The notes beneath the pieces are model-generated. The model had not been told where the DNA came from and did not search any database. It was given only the letters and a program-made list of their open reading frames with translations. A DNA stretch of 64,000 nt, taken from positions 930,001 to 994,000 of the forward strand of contig NW_026570221.1 in the NCBI RefSeq assembly GCF_019649055.1, given 5' to 3'. Origin of the DNA: Paramacrobiotus metropolitanus (Eukaryota > Tardigrada > Eutardigrada > Parachela > Macrobiotidae). This document shows positions 50,488 through 60,117 of the stretch, piece after piece (position 1 is the first letter of the stretch; each line of letters opens with the position of its first letter). The translations under genes and the position numbers were made by a program.

Positions 50488-51408
50488 TAGCTTTTATGTC
50501 ACGCTTCCATCTGATGCCTGTATGCAACGGTTCCCAAAGAATAATGCAGCTGAATGGACCACAAAGTTAAAGAGCGTGATATCGCTACCGGGACAATGGG
50601 AAATGGCATTGGTGGAAATACAGTATCCTAATTCAATGTACAATTTACCCAGTCCCCAAACGTTGCACGTTGACCAAATTACTTTTATGGATAGCAACGG
50701 TGTTTTCGCTATGGAGAGGGACACAATTACGGTACCTGCAGGGATCTATGAGAAAAGTGACATCATTAATTTTATCAACAGTAAAGTACCACGGTTAAAG
50801 CCATTTCGCGATTCTACAGCGAAAGAACAGGCGGCTTTCCAACTAGAATTATTTGCAACCGAGCCCAAGCTCAAAGTGAAATTTCCCAGCGTACGTGTTT
50901 TTCTGGATTTTCCTCCCTCATCTTTGCATCTATCCCGTATGCTTGGATTTAAAGAACGACGATTTTCTGCTGCACAGTCTGAACAATATGAAAATTTTTT
51001 AATGGAAAAAACGAATTTTGCTTCCGCAGCTACAACACTGTCCGACCAGCTGAAAGCCCTGGCAGAGTTGCAACTGTTGGAGACGTCTATAACAATGACA
51101 GCAGATAAGCCCGTAAATATGCACATTGGGAACCAGTCAATTTTGTCTACTGCAACAAGTGCGACTACAATATTGTGGGCGATGAAACTATGCAGCTTTT
51201 GCGCGCTTTCCCCATTAAAGCAAGTGTTCCTCGCTTCGAAATTGTTTCCGAAAGGTTTGAGGATCCACATTATTTACCTGTTTTATACGATCGACTGGAC
51301 ACTATTGATATCAACATTGCAACTGATCTCGGAGAAGCGGCAATTTTTCAGACTGGAAAGTCAATGGTAAAGCTGCATTTCCGCCCCATTCAGTATTACT
51401 ATCGCTAA
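50477..51408 (+). CDS. Polinton penton/minor capsid protein, frame break
   Basis: Starting at ATG 50477 (MAHNSFYVTLPSDACMQRFP), the protein has the conserved N-terminal pattern of Polinton minor capsid proteins: FYVTLPS, PKNNAAEWTTKL, and PGQWEMALVEIQYPNSMY. The jelly-roll middle includes SIRVF-like strands. Near 51139-51144 (a CAATTTT stretch) the frame moves by one base; the part after it, with VYCNKCDYNIVGD and MVKLHFRP, is the expected C-terminus. The penton closes the fivefold vertices of the virion. The break matches the homopolymer pattern of its neighbours. Confidence 0.85.
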
Positions 51409-51411
51409 AAA

Positions 51412-51879
51412 ATGCCCGTAATCCTCTTTGAGCCGTCACCATCGTTCTATCTGGATTTATTTGCGGGGGCCGCCACGGGCGCTAGTAGCCAGCACGGCTA
51501 TGGAGCCGTCATGACAAGCTATCGCGGGAGTTTAATGCAAAATGGCAGCGGATTTATACTACCTAATTTCCTGCGCGCAATGTTTAGTAAATTAGCGCAT
51601 TTTGCTGCCCCGGTTATTAAAGCAGCGGCACCACATGCCAGAGCAGCAATGGAAGCAGCAAAGCCCCACTTACGCGACGCAGCGACAACAGTTTTAAGTG
51701 AAACATCCAAGAAGGTAGGAGAGAAAATTTCGGAAGCGTTAACTGCGCAACCTCAACAGCAAGGAGGCATCAAACGGCTCAAGCAGCAGCACAAGAGGAC
51801 AAAAAAGATAAAGAAACCTTCCTTCCGACTTAAACGGCTTAAACGGATTCCCCCAAGAGAATTTGAGGACGCATTTTAA
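51412..51879 (+). CDS. Adenovirus pVI/pX-like small virion protein
   Basis: The 155-residue intact frame has a Gly-rich start (GYGAVMTSYRGSL), the segment LPNFLRAMFSKLAHFAAPVI with amphipathic character, an Ala-rich helix region, TVLSETSKKVGEKISEAL, and a very basic C-terminus (RLKQQHKRTKKIKK). This is the layout of a Polinton/adintovirus core or membrane-lytic protein that lies between penton and major capsid genes. The match is to layout, not to a strict motif. It starts 4 nt after the penton stop. Confidence 0.7.
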   Translation: MPVILFEPSPSFYLDLFAGAATGASSQHGYGAVMTSYRGSLMQNGSGFILPNFLRAMFSKLAHFAAPVIKAAAPHARAAMEAAKPHLRDAATTVLSETSKKVGEKISEALTAQPQQQGGIKRLKQQHKRTKKIKKPSFRLKRLKRIPPREFEDAF

Positions 51880-51914
51880 AATGGCTTTTTATTTTGGAAG
51901 GAAGCGTGCCAGCT

Positions 51915-53215
51915 ATGCAGGTCGAGTCGGATTTATTCTCCGTTCCGGCCACTCTAGCGGATTTTGTGCGGACAGAAGAAGAACGCATTCTACCAACATC
52001 AGGGCAAACAGAAGAAATTAGTTCTGGAGAAATTTCCTTTTACATTCCCCCTTCAACGTCGGCGCTGCTAGTGCTACCGGAAATTACGCTAGAAATGGAT
52101 ATTGCAATCAAAAAGCAAATTGCAGGACTTGGTGCGGCTACGCATATTGAAAACACGGATCTAGTAGCACCAGTGAACTTGATTGCGCATTCTATATTCA
52201 GCTCGGTAGAGGTAACAATGGCCAACCGCCTGATAACTTATTCCACCCCATTATATGCCTACCGAGCGTACTTGGAAAATTTGTTGGGGTACACACCGGC
52301 TGCCCTAAAAAGCCAGGCAACAAGTGCTGGATTTTATATAGACACTCCCGGGTACCTAGAAGATCATGCCAATAACGCTGGAGAAGTAACGCGAAAAGCT
52401 ATGTTTGTGACCAACGAGTACGTCCCGTTCAGCGCCAAATTATGTACGGACATTTTTCAGCAGGGAAAAAATTTGATCACCGGTGTACCGCTACATGTGC
52501 GCCTCATTTTGAATAAGCCGGAATTCTACCTGCGTTCATATGCCAATCTTCCAGTGGATACCTTTAAAGCATACATTCGCAATCCGCGGTTGTACGTCAA
52601 ACGCTTTGTGCCTAATCCGGCATATTTGTCTGCGCTTACTGCCCAATTATCGACAAAGACTGTGAAATACCCTATTGAGCGAGTTTGTATGCGTGTTAAT
52701 GATATTGGTATGATTCAGAGCACAGTGCTGGCTAATTTACATATTGGAGCAGTACCCAAATGTGTTTTTGTGGGATTTGTAAAAAGCTCGAGTTTTCACG
52801 GGCTGCGCCGAGGTAATCCGTTTAACTTTGAACATTTCAATCTCAACTATATAAGTGTCGAAGTCGACGGACAGTAATATCCCGCACAGCCTACCGACCA
52901 AATTTCGCCACGGGTGATTATTTGCAATCATATGACGGTCTGTTGGAGACGCTCGGCCGCTTGCACGCACCGGACGGGGCGCTGCCTTTCGACCGTAAAG
53001 CATTTGCGGAAGGATTTGCTATTTGGGGATTCGATCTGACACCTTCACGGACAGGCCGGGGACCGATAAGCACCGTGCGCCAAGGAAATCTATCAATCCG
53101 CCTGCAGTTCGCCGCCCAATTAACTGAACCAATTATGGCCATTACGATGATGGTGTGGGATAATATTATTGAAGTCAATTCACATCGCCAGCTAATTGCG
53201 GATTTTACAGCGTAA
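51915..53215 (+). CDS. Polinton major capsid protein (double jelly-roll), frame break
   Basis: The ATG at 51915 gives MQVESDLFSVPATLADFV, matching the usual ELDLF-type start. Signatures follow: VAPVNLIAHSIFSSVEVTMA (the conserved PVN...LH(T/S)(L/I)F...V region), YAYRAYLENLLGY, PLHVRLILNK and NPFNFEHFNLNYISVEVDG. At 52875-52880 the frame meets TAA and shifts by one base. The C-terminal part then continues with FATGDYLQSYDG, FDLTPSRTGRG and DNIIEVNSHRQLIADF. The total is near 430 residues, the normal length. It forms the hexameric capsomers of the predicted virion. Confidence 0.92.
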
Positions 53216-53246
53216 AAACCTAACGTAAGTGTTGTAAGACTTAAAA

Positions 53247-53444
53247 ATGCCGTGTTGTTGCCTGCGCGGTAAGCTTCAGGGTCGCCAGCGGGGGTGGGCG
53301 CGCCGTCGGCCCCTTTTGACGCTGAAGAGAATCGTGACGGATGTGGTAAACAATGGGCGACCGGAGCGCTTCGCGCTCTCGGTCGCCCGTTGTTTACAGG
53401 ACAAAGGGGAAAAAAAGAAAAAAAAAATTCAGATTTTATTTTGA
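53247..53444 (+). CDS. Small basic Polinton protein (tentative)
   Basis: The frame begins MPCCCLRGKLQGRQRGWARR and is followed by a short helix-like segment (TLKRIVTDVVNN) and ends in a Lys run. Small Arg-rich proteins of this size occur in adenovirus-like virions (protein mu), but the similarity is only compositional. The frame also spans a near-perfect 52-nt hairpin, so the sequence may be non-coding. Confidence 0.3.
   Translation: MPCCCLRGKLQGRQRGWARRRPLLTLKRIVTDVVNNGRPERFALSVARCLQDKGEKKKKKIQILF
53346..53397. promoter_or_regulatory. 52-nt near-perfect hairpin
   Basis: Left arm GTAAACAATGGGCGACCG and right arm CGGTCGCCCGTTGTTTAC pair with one mismatch; an inner AGCGC/GCGCT pair closes a tiny TTC loop. 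The stem is about 24 bp, strikingly stable against the AT-rich surroundings. It lies between the capsid and protease genes, followed by A-rich DNA. Possible transcript terminator, processing site or replication signal. Confidence 0.75.
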
Positions 53445-53984
53445 ATGCAGATCGGCACTAAAATGGACACTGCTGAAATCGACCACGTGCTACGTTCAAG
53501 TACCGTGACGAAAGACGCTTTTATTGGTTTATTTGCTGCGGACATGTTACCACCGTCCCTGCCAATGAAGCTGCCATGGGCATGCGTTGTCAATACTGAC
53601 GAAGCTGCAAAGCCAGGCTCGCATTGGTTGGCGTTCTACCAGGACGTCCCGGGAAAATTGGAATATTTTGACTCTTATGTTCACGAACCGAGATTTTACG
53701 GCATCCATATTGAAAGTTTTTGCAAGAACGCCGAGTTAGTTATTTCGCAAGCGCATCGTTTACAAATGGAATGGAGTACCGTGTGCGGACAGTACTGCTG
53801 CTTTTTTATTCTAAAACGATGCTCCGGCGAGTCATTTACCTCTCTTATTCATTTGTTCACCAATAGCAAATCGTCGAATGATCGAATGGTTTGTGCTTAT
53901 ATTAATCATTATTTTGATTTGAACACTGTAATTCGTGATCGCTCTATGATAATTCAGTCTGTTTTCCGTCAAATAATGCAATAA
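53445..53984 (+). CDS. Adenain-like cysteine protease (maturation protease)
   Basis: The intact 179-codon frame has the adenain catalytic set. His60 is in KPGSHWLAFYQD and Asp76 in YFDSYVHEP. Gln107 lies seven residues before Cys114 in STVCGQYCCFF, the spacing of the adenovirus enzyme. It would cut capsid or core precursors during particle maturation. Downstream of the capsid gene, as in other Polintons. There is no frame break here, unlike its neighbours. Confidence 0.92.
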   Translation: MQIGTKMDTAEIDHVLRSSTVTKDAFIGLFAADMLPPSLPMKLPWACVVNTDEAAKPGSHWLAFYQDVPGKLEYFDSYVHEPRFYGIHIESFCKNAELVISQAHRLQMEWSTVCGQYCCFFILKRCSGESFTSLIHLFTNSKSSNDRMVCAYINHYFDLNTVIRDRSMIIQSVFRQIMQ

Positions 53985-54210
53985 AATCTGGCCATCCAAA
54001 CCCTTACGTATGAGTGTAGGTGTAGTTACTTTGTACCGCAACAAATTGCAGTGCAACAAAATATTACACTACAGCAACATTGCGCTGCCATGTGGATGTT
54101 TTGTTTCGAAATATAACAGGACATCGCATTTTGTACTCGTGGTCTTGCCAAAAACATGTGCTTCATAGCAGTTTTTCCTTACTGCATCTATTTCTATTTG
54201 GCGAAGCAGA

Positions 54211-54942
54211 ATGGTTTTTCGAATTGTTGTGGACATCAAATGGTATAATCGTAATGAGAAGTCAATTATAACGGAACTGGCAATTAGTTCTGTTGATTTC
54301 CATTGTCTATATTACACCCGATTTTTGCTTCCTCCGGATAATTACATTGTTAGCAAGTACGGCATCAGTTCCACGAATGTCGATGAAATATTTGTTAAAG
54401 CTTTCTCGGACCTGGAGATTCAGATAAATCGAGCGTTCAGAAACTATCTGCAAAACGTTAAAGACCCCCTAAGCGTTGTTTTCTATGCGAAAGGTTCAGA
54501 AAAGTGCGGTATTATCCAGGATTTATTAAAATCTGATTGCATCAACTTGGACTCGTTAGGCTGCCCGCGCTTTTCCGATTTATGCAATGACAGATGCTAC
54601 AGTCCCAACAAAGCACAGGCTTACTCAAACTGGATGCTGACTCAGTATCTAAAAAGTTCCAAAAAATGCTTGCTTTGCCGCATGCCGATCCCCGACACTG
54701 GCGTTCGTCATCATCGACGATGGCGCAGTCGAATTTCAAGACCAGATCTAAATTACTATTCGGGTACGTGCTCAAATTTTGATGTTCTTTTTTAAAACAT
54801 TTCTGACAAGGTTTACGAAATTGCAGATGAACAGGGTAACAGGTGCTGCATCCGTTGTGGAGCTGTATTCATTTCCGGTGAGGACCGCACTGAACAAAAA
54901 AGGATCGCGGATATTAACATGCCTGACATTTTTAGCGCATGA
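54211..54942 (+). CDS. Polinton nuclease-like protein, paralogue 2, with zinc-finger exon
   Basis: Exon 1 (54211-54763) begins MVFRIVVDIKWYNRNEKSII and contains VVFYAKGSEKCGIIQDLL and NLDSLGCPRFSDL, paralogous to 47433-47891. It ends KKCLLCRMPI and then G|GTACGT. A 63-nt intron (54764-54826, ending AAATTGCAG) joins in phase 1 to an exon with RCCIRCGAVF and ends in TGA at 54940-54942. The two CxxC pairs (CLLC and CIRC) appear to form one split zinc-binding site, which supports the splice. The catalytic assignment (RNase H/DEDD-like) is uncertain. The element thus holds two copies of this gene on opposite strands. Confidence 0.6.
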
Positions 54943-55075
54943 ATCATTGAGCGATCTGTTTGGAAATTCAGATGATAACAAAAATGCTGTAGCGGAATTT
55001 ATTCATATATAATCTGAGTATCTTGGGTGCATCTTTGAGACTAGTAAAATCACGTTGCCAGAGCTCGTCTTTACG

Positions 55076-58000
55076 ATGACGCAAGTACCTGATCGTGTAC
55101 GGGGCAACTCTAACGCCTGTACTAGTAACCCACAGTTTGCTGATACCGCACTTTTCAATCATGATTATGCTCTTCTTGATCATAATTATACTGTACCACG
55201 AGCTGATCTGCCAGCTTTGAATATAGCTGACGAAGTCGATCCAGACTTGAATGACATTAAAGATTATTATGTGCTCGAAAATATCGGAGCAAAATATTCC
55301 CAGAAATTTTCAGTTTCGTTCGAAACTTACAAATGTACAGTGACGGGGCTGGATAATCTATCGTTCAAGTATGCTGTTAAAACGATAACACTCGTTTTGA
55401 AAGATATTCTGGAGAGTGTGATTGCTGCGATTCCAGCGCATAACCTGGTGCGAATCCGCATGTATCAAAATGCTCTGCAGTATCCAATTTGGATGCCACC
55501 TATTCGGCGGGACCAAATAACAATTGAACGGTGGATGACGACAATAAGGCGGATTCTAAACTCTAATCAGGCTTTTCTGCTAGACGAATCATTTGAACTG
55601 TCAGTCCAGCACACTGATTTGCCATCCGGATCATGCAGAAAAAATGTATCAAAATTGTTGCAGCGGATTTTAGGCAACAAAAGATGTATTACCCAGATTC
55701 GAAATACGGACTGTTTGTGTATGGCCAGGGCTATAGTTGTGGCACAAGCGCATGCAGATGGCGACAAAGAACTGTACACAAAGCTTTACCGAACCAAAAA
55801 GTTGCAAGACCAGAAGACAAAAGAATTATTGTTGACTGCCAACCTGCCAAACAGAGAATTCAACGTGCAAGATATTCCCCGCTTTGAAGAAGTTTTACCG
55901 AATTATCAGTTTATTGTGGTATCTGTGGATCATGGAAATTCTATCGTCTACTGCGGCGCCTACTGCGAAAAGCGAATTATGCTGCTGCATCACGATCAAC
56001 ATTTTGATGTTTTAACATCTTTACCGGTCTATTTTGAGCACCACTATTACTGTTACCGTTGCATGAAAGGCTACGATCAAAGACAGTATCACCGCTGCGA
56101 GTTCAAGTGCCACCAGTGTTTGTCTGCAACTTGCAAAATGAATAAGCAAGAAACCATACACTGTCTGGACTGTAACCGCGATTTCTATGGGCAAGATTGT
56201 TTTGACAGACACCAAGCTGGGAGCAGCACCATCTGCGCAAATTTTTTCATTTGCCGTGAGTGTAAAACCTTTGTCTCTATGGTAAATCGCCGTATGAAGA
56301 CCAATTACGATACAATTCATGGCGAGGACAATGACCAGGACCACGATATTGCTGAGGAAATCGAACTAGATGTTGACGATCAGCAACATCGATGTGGTGA
56401 GGTTTTTTGTGCGACTTGCTCGTTATTCTATATTCCGGAGGAAAACCATGTGTGTTATATGAAACCCGTGGAATTTACGGATAAAGAAAAGGCCAAGCAC
56501 CATAACGACAAGCTGGCATACTTTGACCTGGAAACATATCAAGACGAGAGTGGAGAATTTAAAGTCAACCTAGCGGTGATCGCGACAAAAAATGAAAAAT
56601 TTATTCTTCCAGAAAACGGTAATATTAACGGCGACATTTCACAAGAACTTGGCGATTTCATTTTCAGTGAGCGTTTCCGTGGCAACACATTTATGGCGCA
56701 CAATTTGAAGGCTGCGAAAGTCAACACGTTAAGTAACTTCTTTATTAAATAAATTGATAATTTATTTTTCAGGGATTTGATGGATACTTCATTTTGAATT
56801 ATCTCGTGAAAAACGGCGTTATTCCACGTCCGCTTATTTTCAACGGGAGCAAGGTTATGCAGATGGACGTGCCCAAACTCAAAATAAAATTTCGTGACTC
56901 TATGAACTATGTACCATCATCGTTAAAAAATTTTGCGAAAGCATTTGGTTTGCAAGAAACCAAAGGAGATTTCCCACACAAACTTAATAAGCCTGAAAAC
57001 TGGAATAAAATAATTGCTTGGCCCGATCGTCATGACTATGGCTATCAGTCTATGAAAAGAAAGAACGAAAGCGCTTCATGAAATGGTACCGCAAAGAGCG
57101 ACGCCGTCACAGGAACAAATTCGACTTTAATGCACACTTTATCAAGTAAGCTAAACCCTTATGCTATTTACAGAATCGAACTTATCCGATTCGTTTTAGG
57201 TATTGCTCACAAGATGTCCTCATTTTGCAACAAGCGTGCGAAAAATTTCGAGCGCTTTTCCAACAGGTAACCGATGGATTATGCCCATTTGCGTCTGGAC
57301 TAACCACACCCGGCATGTGCAATTACTTTTGGAGAGCGCGAATGCTGAAGGAAAACCAAATTGCGTTGATCGGCCCTCCTGGTCAGGGCAAAAAGTCATC
57401 TGTCAAAGGAGAGCGTTGGCTACGCTGGATTGAAATGGAAAATGATGTAAAATTGCAAAAAGAGCATCGAATCGGTCACTGGACTGTGGATGGTTTTGAT
57501 CGGGATACAAAAACCGCTTACGAGTTTTTAGGTTAGTCAGCTCGATATAAATGTTATCGATCACATTCAAAACGCAATTCACCTTCAATGTTTTTGTGCA
57601 GGATGTATGTGGCACGGCTGCAGCGAATGCACAACAAAAAGCACGCTGCATCCCTTTCTGAAACGGCCAATGGAGGAAGTCAACAAAGCAACTGCCTTAC
57701 GCCTTGAAGCTATCAAAACTATGGGCTATTCCGTAGTTTCGATCTGGGAACACGACTATGATAGCCGGCTCACTACTGACCTGGAATTTCAGAAAATAAT
57801 TCAGTTGACCGGTATTGAAGAACCTATGCACCCCGAGACGCATTTACTGGTGGCAGGACAAACGCTATCAAGTTGTACCACAAGTGCGATCCTGGAGAAA
57901 AAATCTATTCGCTCGACGTTATCAGCGAATACCCTTATATTAACAAAAATCTACCTTATCCGGTGGGACCGCCTGTTATCATTACTAAAGATTTTCCGCC

Positions 58001-59362
58001 TGTGGAGAGTATTTTTGGAATAATTAAATGTCGCGTCATTCCTCCACCGTCGTTGTTTTTACCGGTGCTACCTTACAAAACTGATAAACTGACTTTTCCT
58101 TTATGCGCTAAATGCGTGACGGAACGCGTAAACGAACCATGTTCTCACGATGATGAGGACAGGGCTCTGGAAGGAACTTGGTGCACTCCAGAAATTCATC
58201 GAGCATTAGAAGTTGGCTATCGTATCGATAAAATATACTCGGCTTGGCACTATCCAGAACAAATGCAGTATTTATTCAGAGAATACATTGACCTGTTTTT
58301 GAAGCTGAAAACGGAAGCTTCTGGATATCCACCACAGTGTCAAACGGAAGATGAAAAAGACAGATATATTCAAGAATTCCTTGCTAAAGAAAATATTCTA
58401 CTGGATAAAAAGAATATTGCGAAAAACGACGCATTGAGAGCTCTTTGCAAGCTTATGCTAAATAGTTTTTGGTACACATGTGAACTTATTTAATTTGTGC
58501 ATGTTCATTATTTTTACGCTCATTGCAGGGGAAAATTTGGTCAACAGGAAGACCGATCCAACACGGATATGGTGGAAAAGAAAGAGGTATTCCATGATTA
58601 CTTGTTTTCTAACAAGTACGAAGTCGCCGGGTTCGATTTGGTCACCGATGAAGTTATGGCAGTTCAATACCGCTCCAAGAAGGACTACATTGCGACGAGC
58701 AAAAAAGACCAATGTTGTTATCGCAGCTTTTACGACTGCGTACGCACGGCTACACTTATTAAAATTCATGGAAATGGTTGGAGACCGTTTGTTATACCAC
58801 GATACAGGTGAACGCGCGAAACAGTATTATCGGCAAATTGCTCATCCACTTCTTTATTTTGCAGACAGCATTTTCTACATCCATAGAGACGATTTGCCCG
58901 ATCCACCAACGGGAACGTGCTTGGGTGATTTGTCCTCGTCTTTACAGCCTGACGAGTACATTGACGAATTTGTAGCGCTTGGTAAAAGAATAATTATCTA
59001 GATAATAATATGCGAGCAACTTAAAATGTTAATTCTTTGTTGTCCCAGGACCAAAAAGCTATGCTTACCAGACAAATACTGGATGTGAAACGATAAAAGT
59101 CAAGGAATTTACGTTGACACGGCAAGCGAAAAAACAGCTAAACCTGGAAAGCCTGAAAGAGATGCTACTGGAAAGCCTGGCACCACCGGACCAGCCAAGC
59201 GGAATTACCGTGAATTATCCGTTCAACATAACACGCAATAAGCGCAAGCTGGAAGTTTCGTCGGCGGAAATTAACAAACGATTTAAACTTACTTACTCAA
59301 AACGTAGAATTGTTGACTCTGATTTTAACACTCGCCCATGGGGTGATGTTTCGATTGAGTAA
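55076..59362 (+). CDS. Protein-primed DNA polymerase B, seven exons, three frame breaks
   Basis: Exons: 55076-56719 (or 56710), 56773-57145, 57200-57531, 57602-58471, 58529-58807, 58865-58981, 59049-59362. Introns of 53-70 nt have GT-AG borders; for the first a GC donor (AAG|GCTGCG at 56711) is also possible. The N-terminal 450 residues include a Cys/His-rich region (CYRCMKG...CHQC). Then come Exo I FDLETY, Exo II GFDGYF after the first intron, and Exo III YCSQDV across the second. Motif A is DVISEYP, motif B is KLMLNSFWGKFGQ across an intron, and motif C is YHDTDS across an intron. All catalytic motifs are intact. Frame breaks lie at an A-run (57055-57058), a C-run (57831-57834) and an A-run (58701-58706). 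Length is about 1,300 residues, normal for Polinton PolB. It replicates the element by protein priming. Confidence 0.92.
56720..56772 (+). other. PolB intron 1
   Basis: GTCAAC...TTTTTCAG, phase 0; the first codons after it (GFDGYF) complete the Exo II motif. If a GC donor at 56711 is used the motif reads LKGFDGYF, closer to other PolBs. Confidence 0.6.
57532..57601 (+). other. PolB intron 3
   Basis: GTTAGT...TTGTGCAG, 70 nt, phase 1. Joining makes the conserved EFLGCMWHGC motif of Polinton polymerases, so the call is firm. Confidence 0.8.
58808..58864 (+). other. PolB intron 5 (within motif C)
   Basis: GTGAAC...TTTTGCAG, 57 nt, splits the YxDTDS motif between the Thr and second Asp codons. 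Joining restores the catalytic motif. Confidence 0.85.
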
Positions 59363-59633
59363 ATCATCAACTTCCAGTGCGGTGCAATTGTTAATAAAGG
59401 TCCTGACACTGTGGCTTGCTCCGAAAAATGCTTCCAGCAGTATTATAAGAATTAACATAACAATAATGCAAGTCCCCACCACGGCTTCGCAAAAGTTTTT
59501 TTTACACACAATGCGCGCCATTGTAACAAAAGTCACTTGTTTTTTTTTTCTAGATTTTATGCGTTCCGTGGTGCCTTTAATACTTACTTCCTCCCGAAAG
59601 ACTGTAATTAGTTAACTATTGTATAAAATTTTA

Positions 59634-59638
<5 letters not shown>

Positions 59639-59669
<31 letters not shown>
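59639..59669 (+). repeat. (AT)n microsatellite near right TIR
   Basis: An uninterrupted run of about 15 AT dinucleotides between PolB and the right terminal inverted repeat. Confidence 0.95.
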
Positions 59670-59672
<3 letters not shown>

Positions 59673-59705
59673 TTATAGTATGCACTATGGACATACACTA
59701 TACAA

Positions 59706-59845
59706 TTGTGATGACTCATATTCTGGAGTTGGGAGCTGTAGTCATAAAGTCCAACCGGGAATTGCAGCTGGAAAGTGCAGCTCCCAACTCCAGTTTATGA
59801 CGTTACCGACGCCATTTTATGTTTATACAATATACTGTTTCTTCT
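59706..59845 (-). repeat. Polinton right terminal inverted repeat
   Basis: The mirror of 45448-45587; it ends CTGTTTCTTCT and is followed by TACAAC. The internal GGAGTTGGGAGCT hairpin is conserved. Confidence 0.9.
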
Positions 59846-59851
59846 TACAAC
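59846..59851 (+). repeat. Polinton target site duplication, right copy TACAAC
   Basis: Exact match to 45442-45447. Confidence 0.93.
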
Positions 59852-60117
59852 AACGTTTAAACTGTGCAGTACTTTTAATTGAAGTTTATTTCGGGTGAAG
59901 TTTACATTTTTCGCTAAATCGGACCATTTGCCGATCGAGCTCCAAATACGGGGAGATCTCCTATTTCGGGAAGAGCTTATGATTCGATAATAACGGTGGA
60001 ACGTCAGTGTTCACTCAATCTTGAGTCTTACGTACCATCCATGAACTATAGACGCTTATTTTGGGAATTATAAAGAAGACGGATGCTCTATGCCCGCTTT
60101 AAATGATGTCTTTGCAG

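Larger units (their letters stand above)
45448..59845 (+). mobile_element. Complete Polinton/Maverick (adintovirus-type) element, 14.4 kb
   Basis: The element has inverted termini AGAAGAAACAGTATA...TATACTGTTTCTTCT, a perfect 6-bp target duplication, and the full Polinton gene set: DNA polymerase B, integrase, packaging ATPase, adenain-like protease, major capsid protein and penton. It also encodes small virion-type proteins, two related nuclease-like proteins, a TBP homologue and a new spliced ORF. Genes overlap by ATGA in the central cluster. Capsid, penton and ATPase mean that a virion stage is plausible. Almost all coding breaks are single-base changes at homopolymers. It lies in an intron of the Tudor-like/F-box gene, which may have limited selection against it. 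Confidence 0.95.

Noticed and set aside
54779-55012. 77-codon ORF
   Set aside because: It is in the wrong frame over the zinc-finger exon; the spliced frame gives a better protein.
58480-59001. A separate 173-codon protein
   Set aside because: It is the continuation of polymerase B after a frame break, and part of it is intron.
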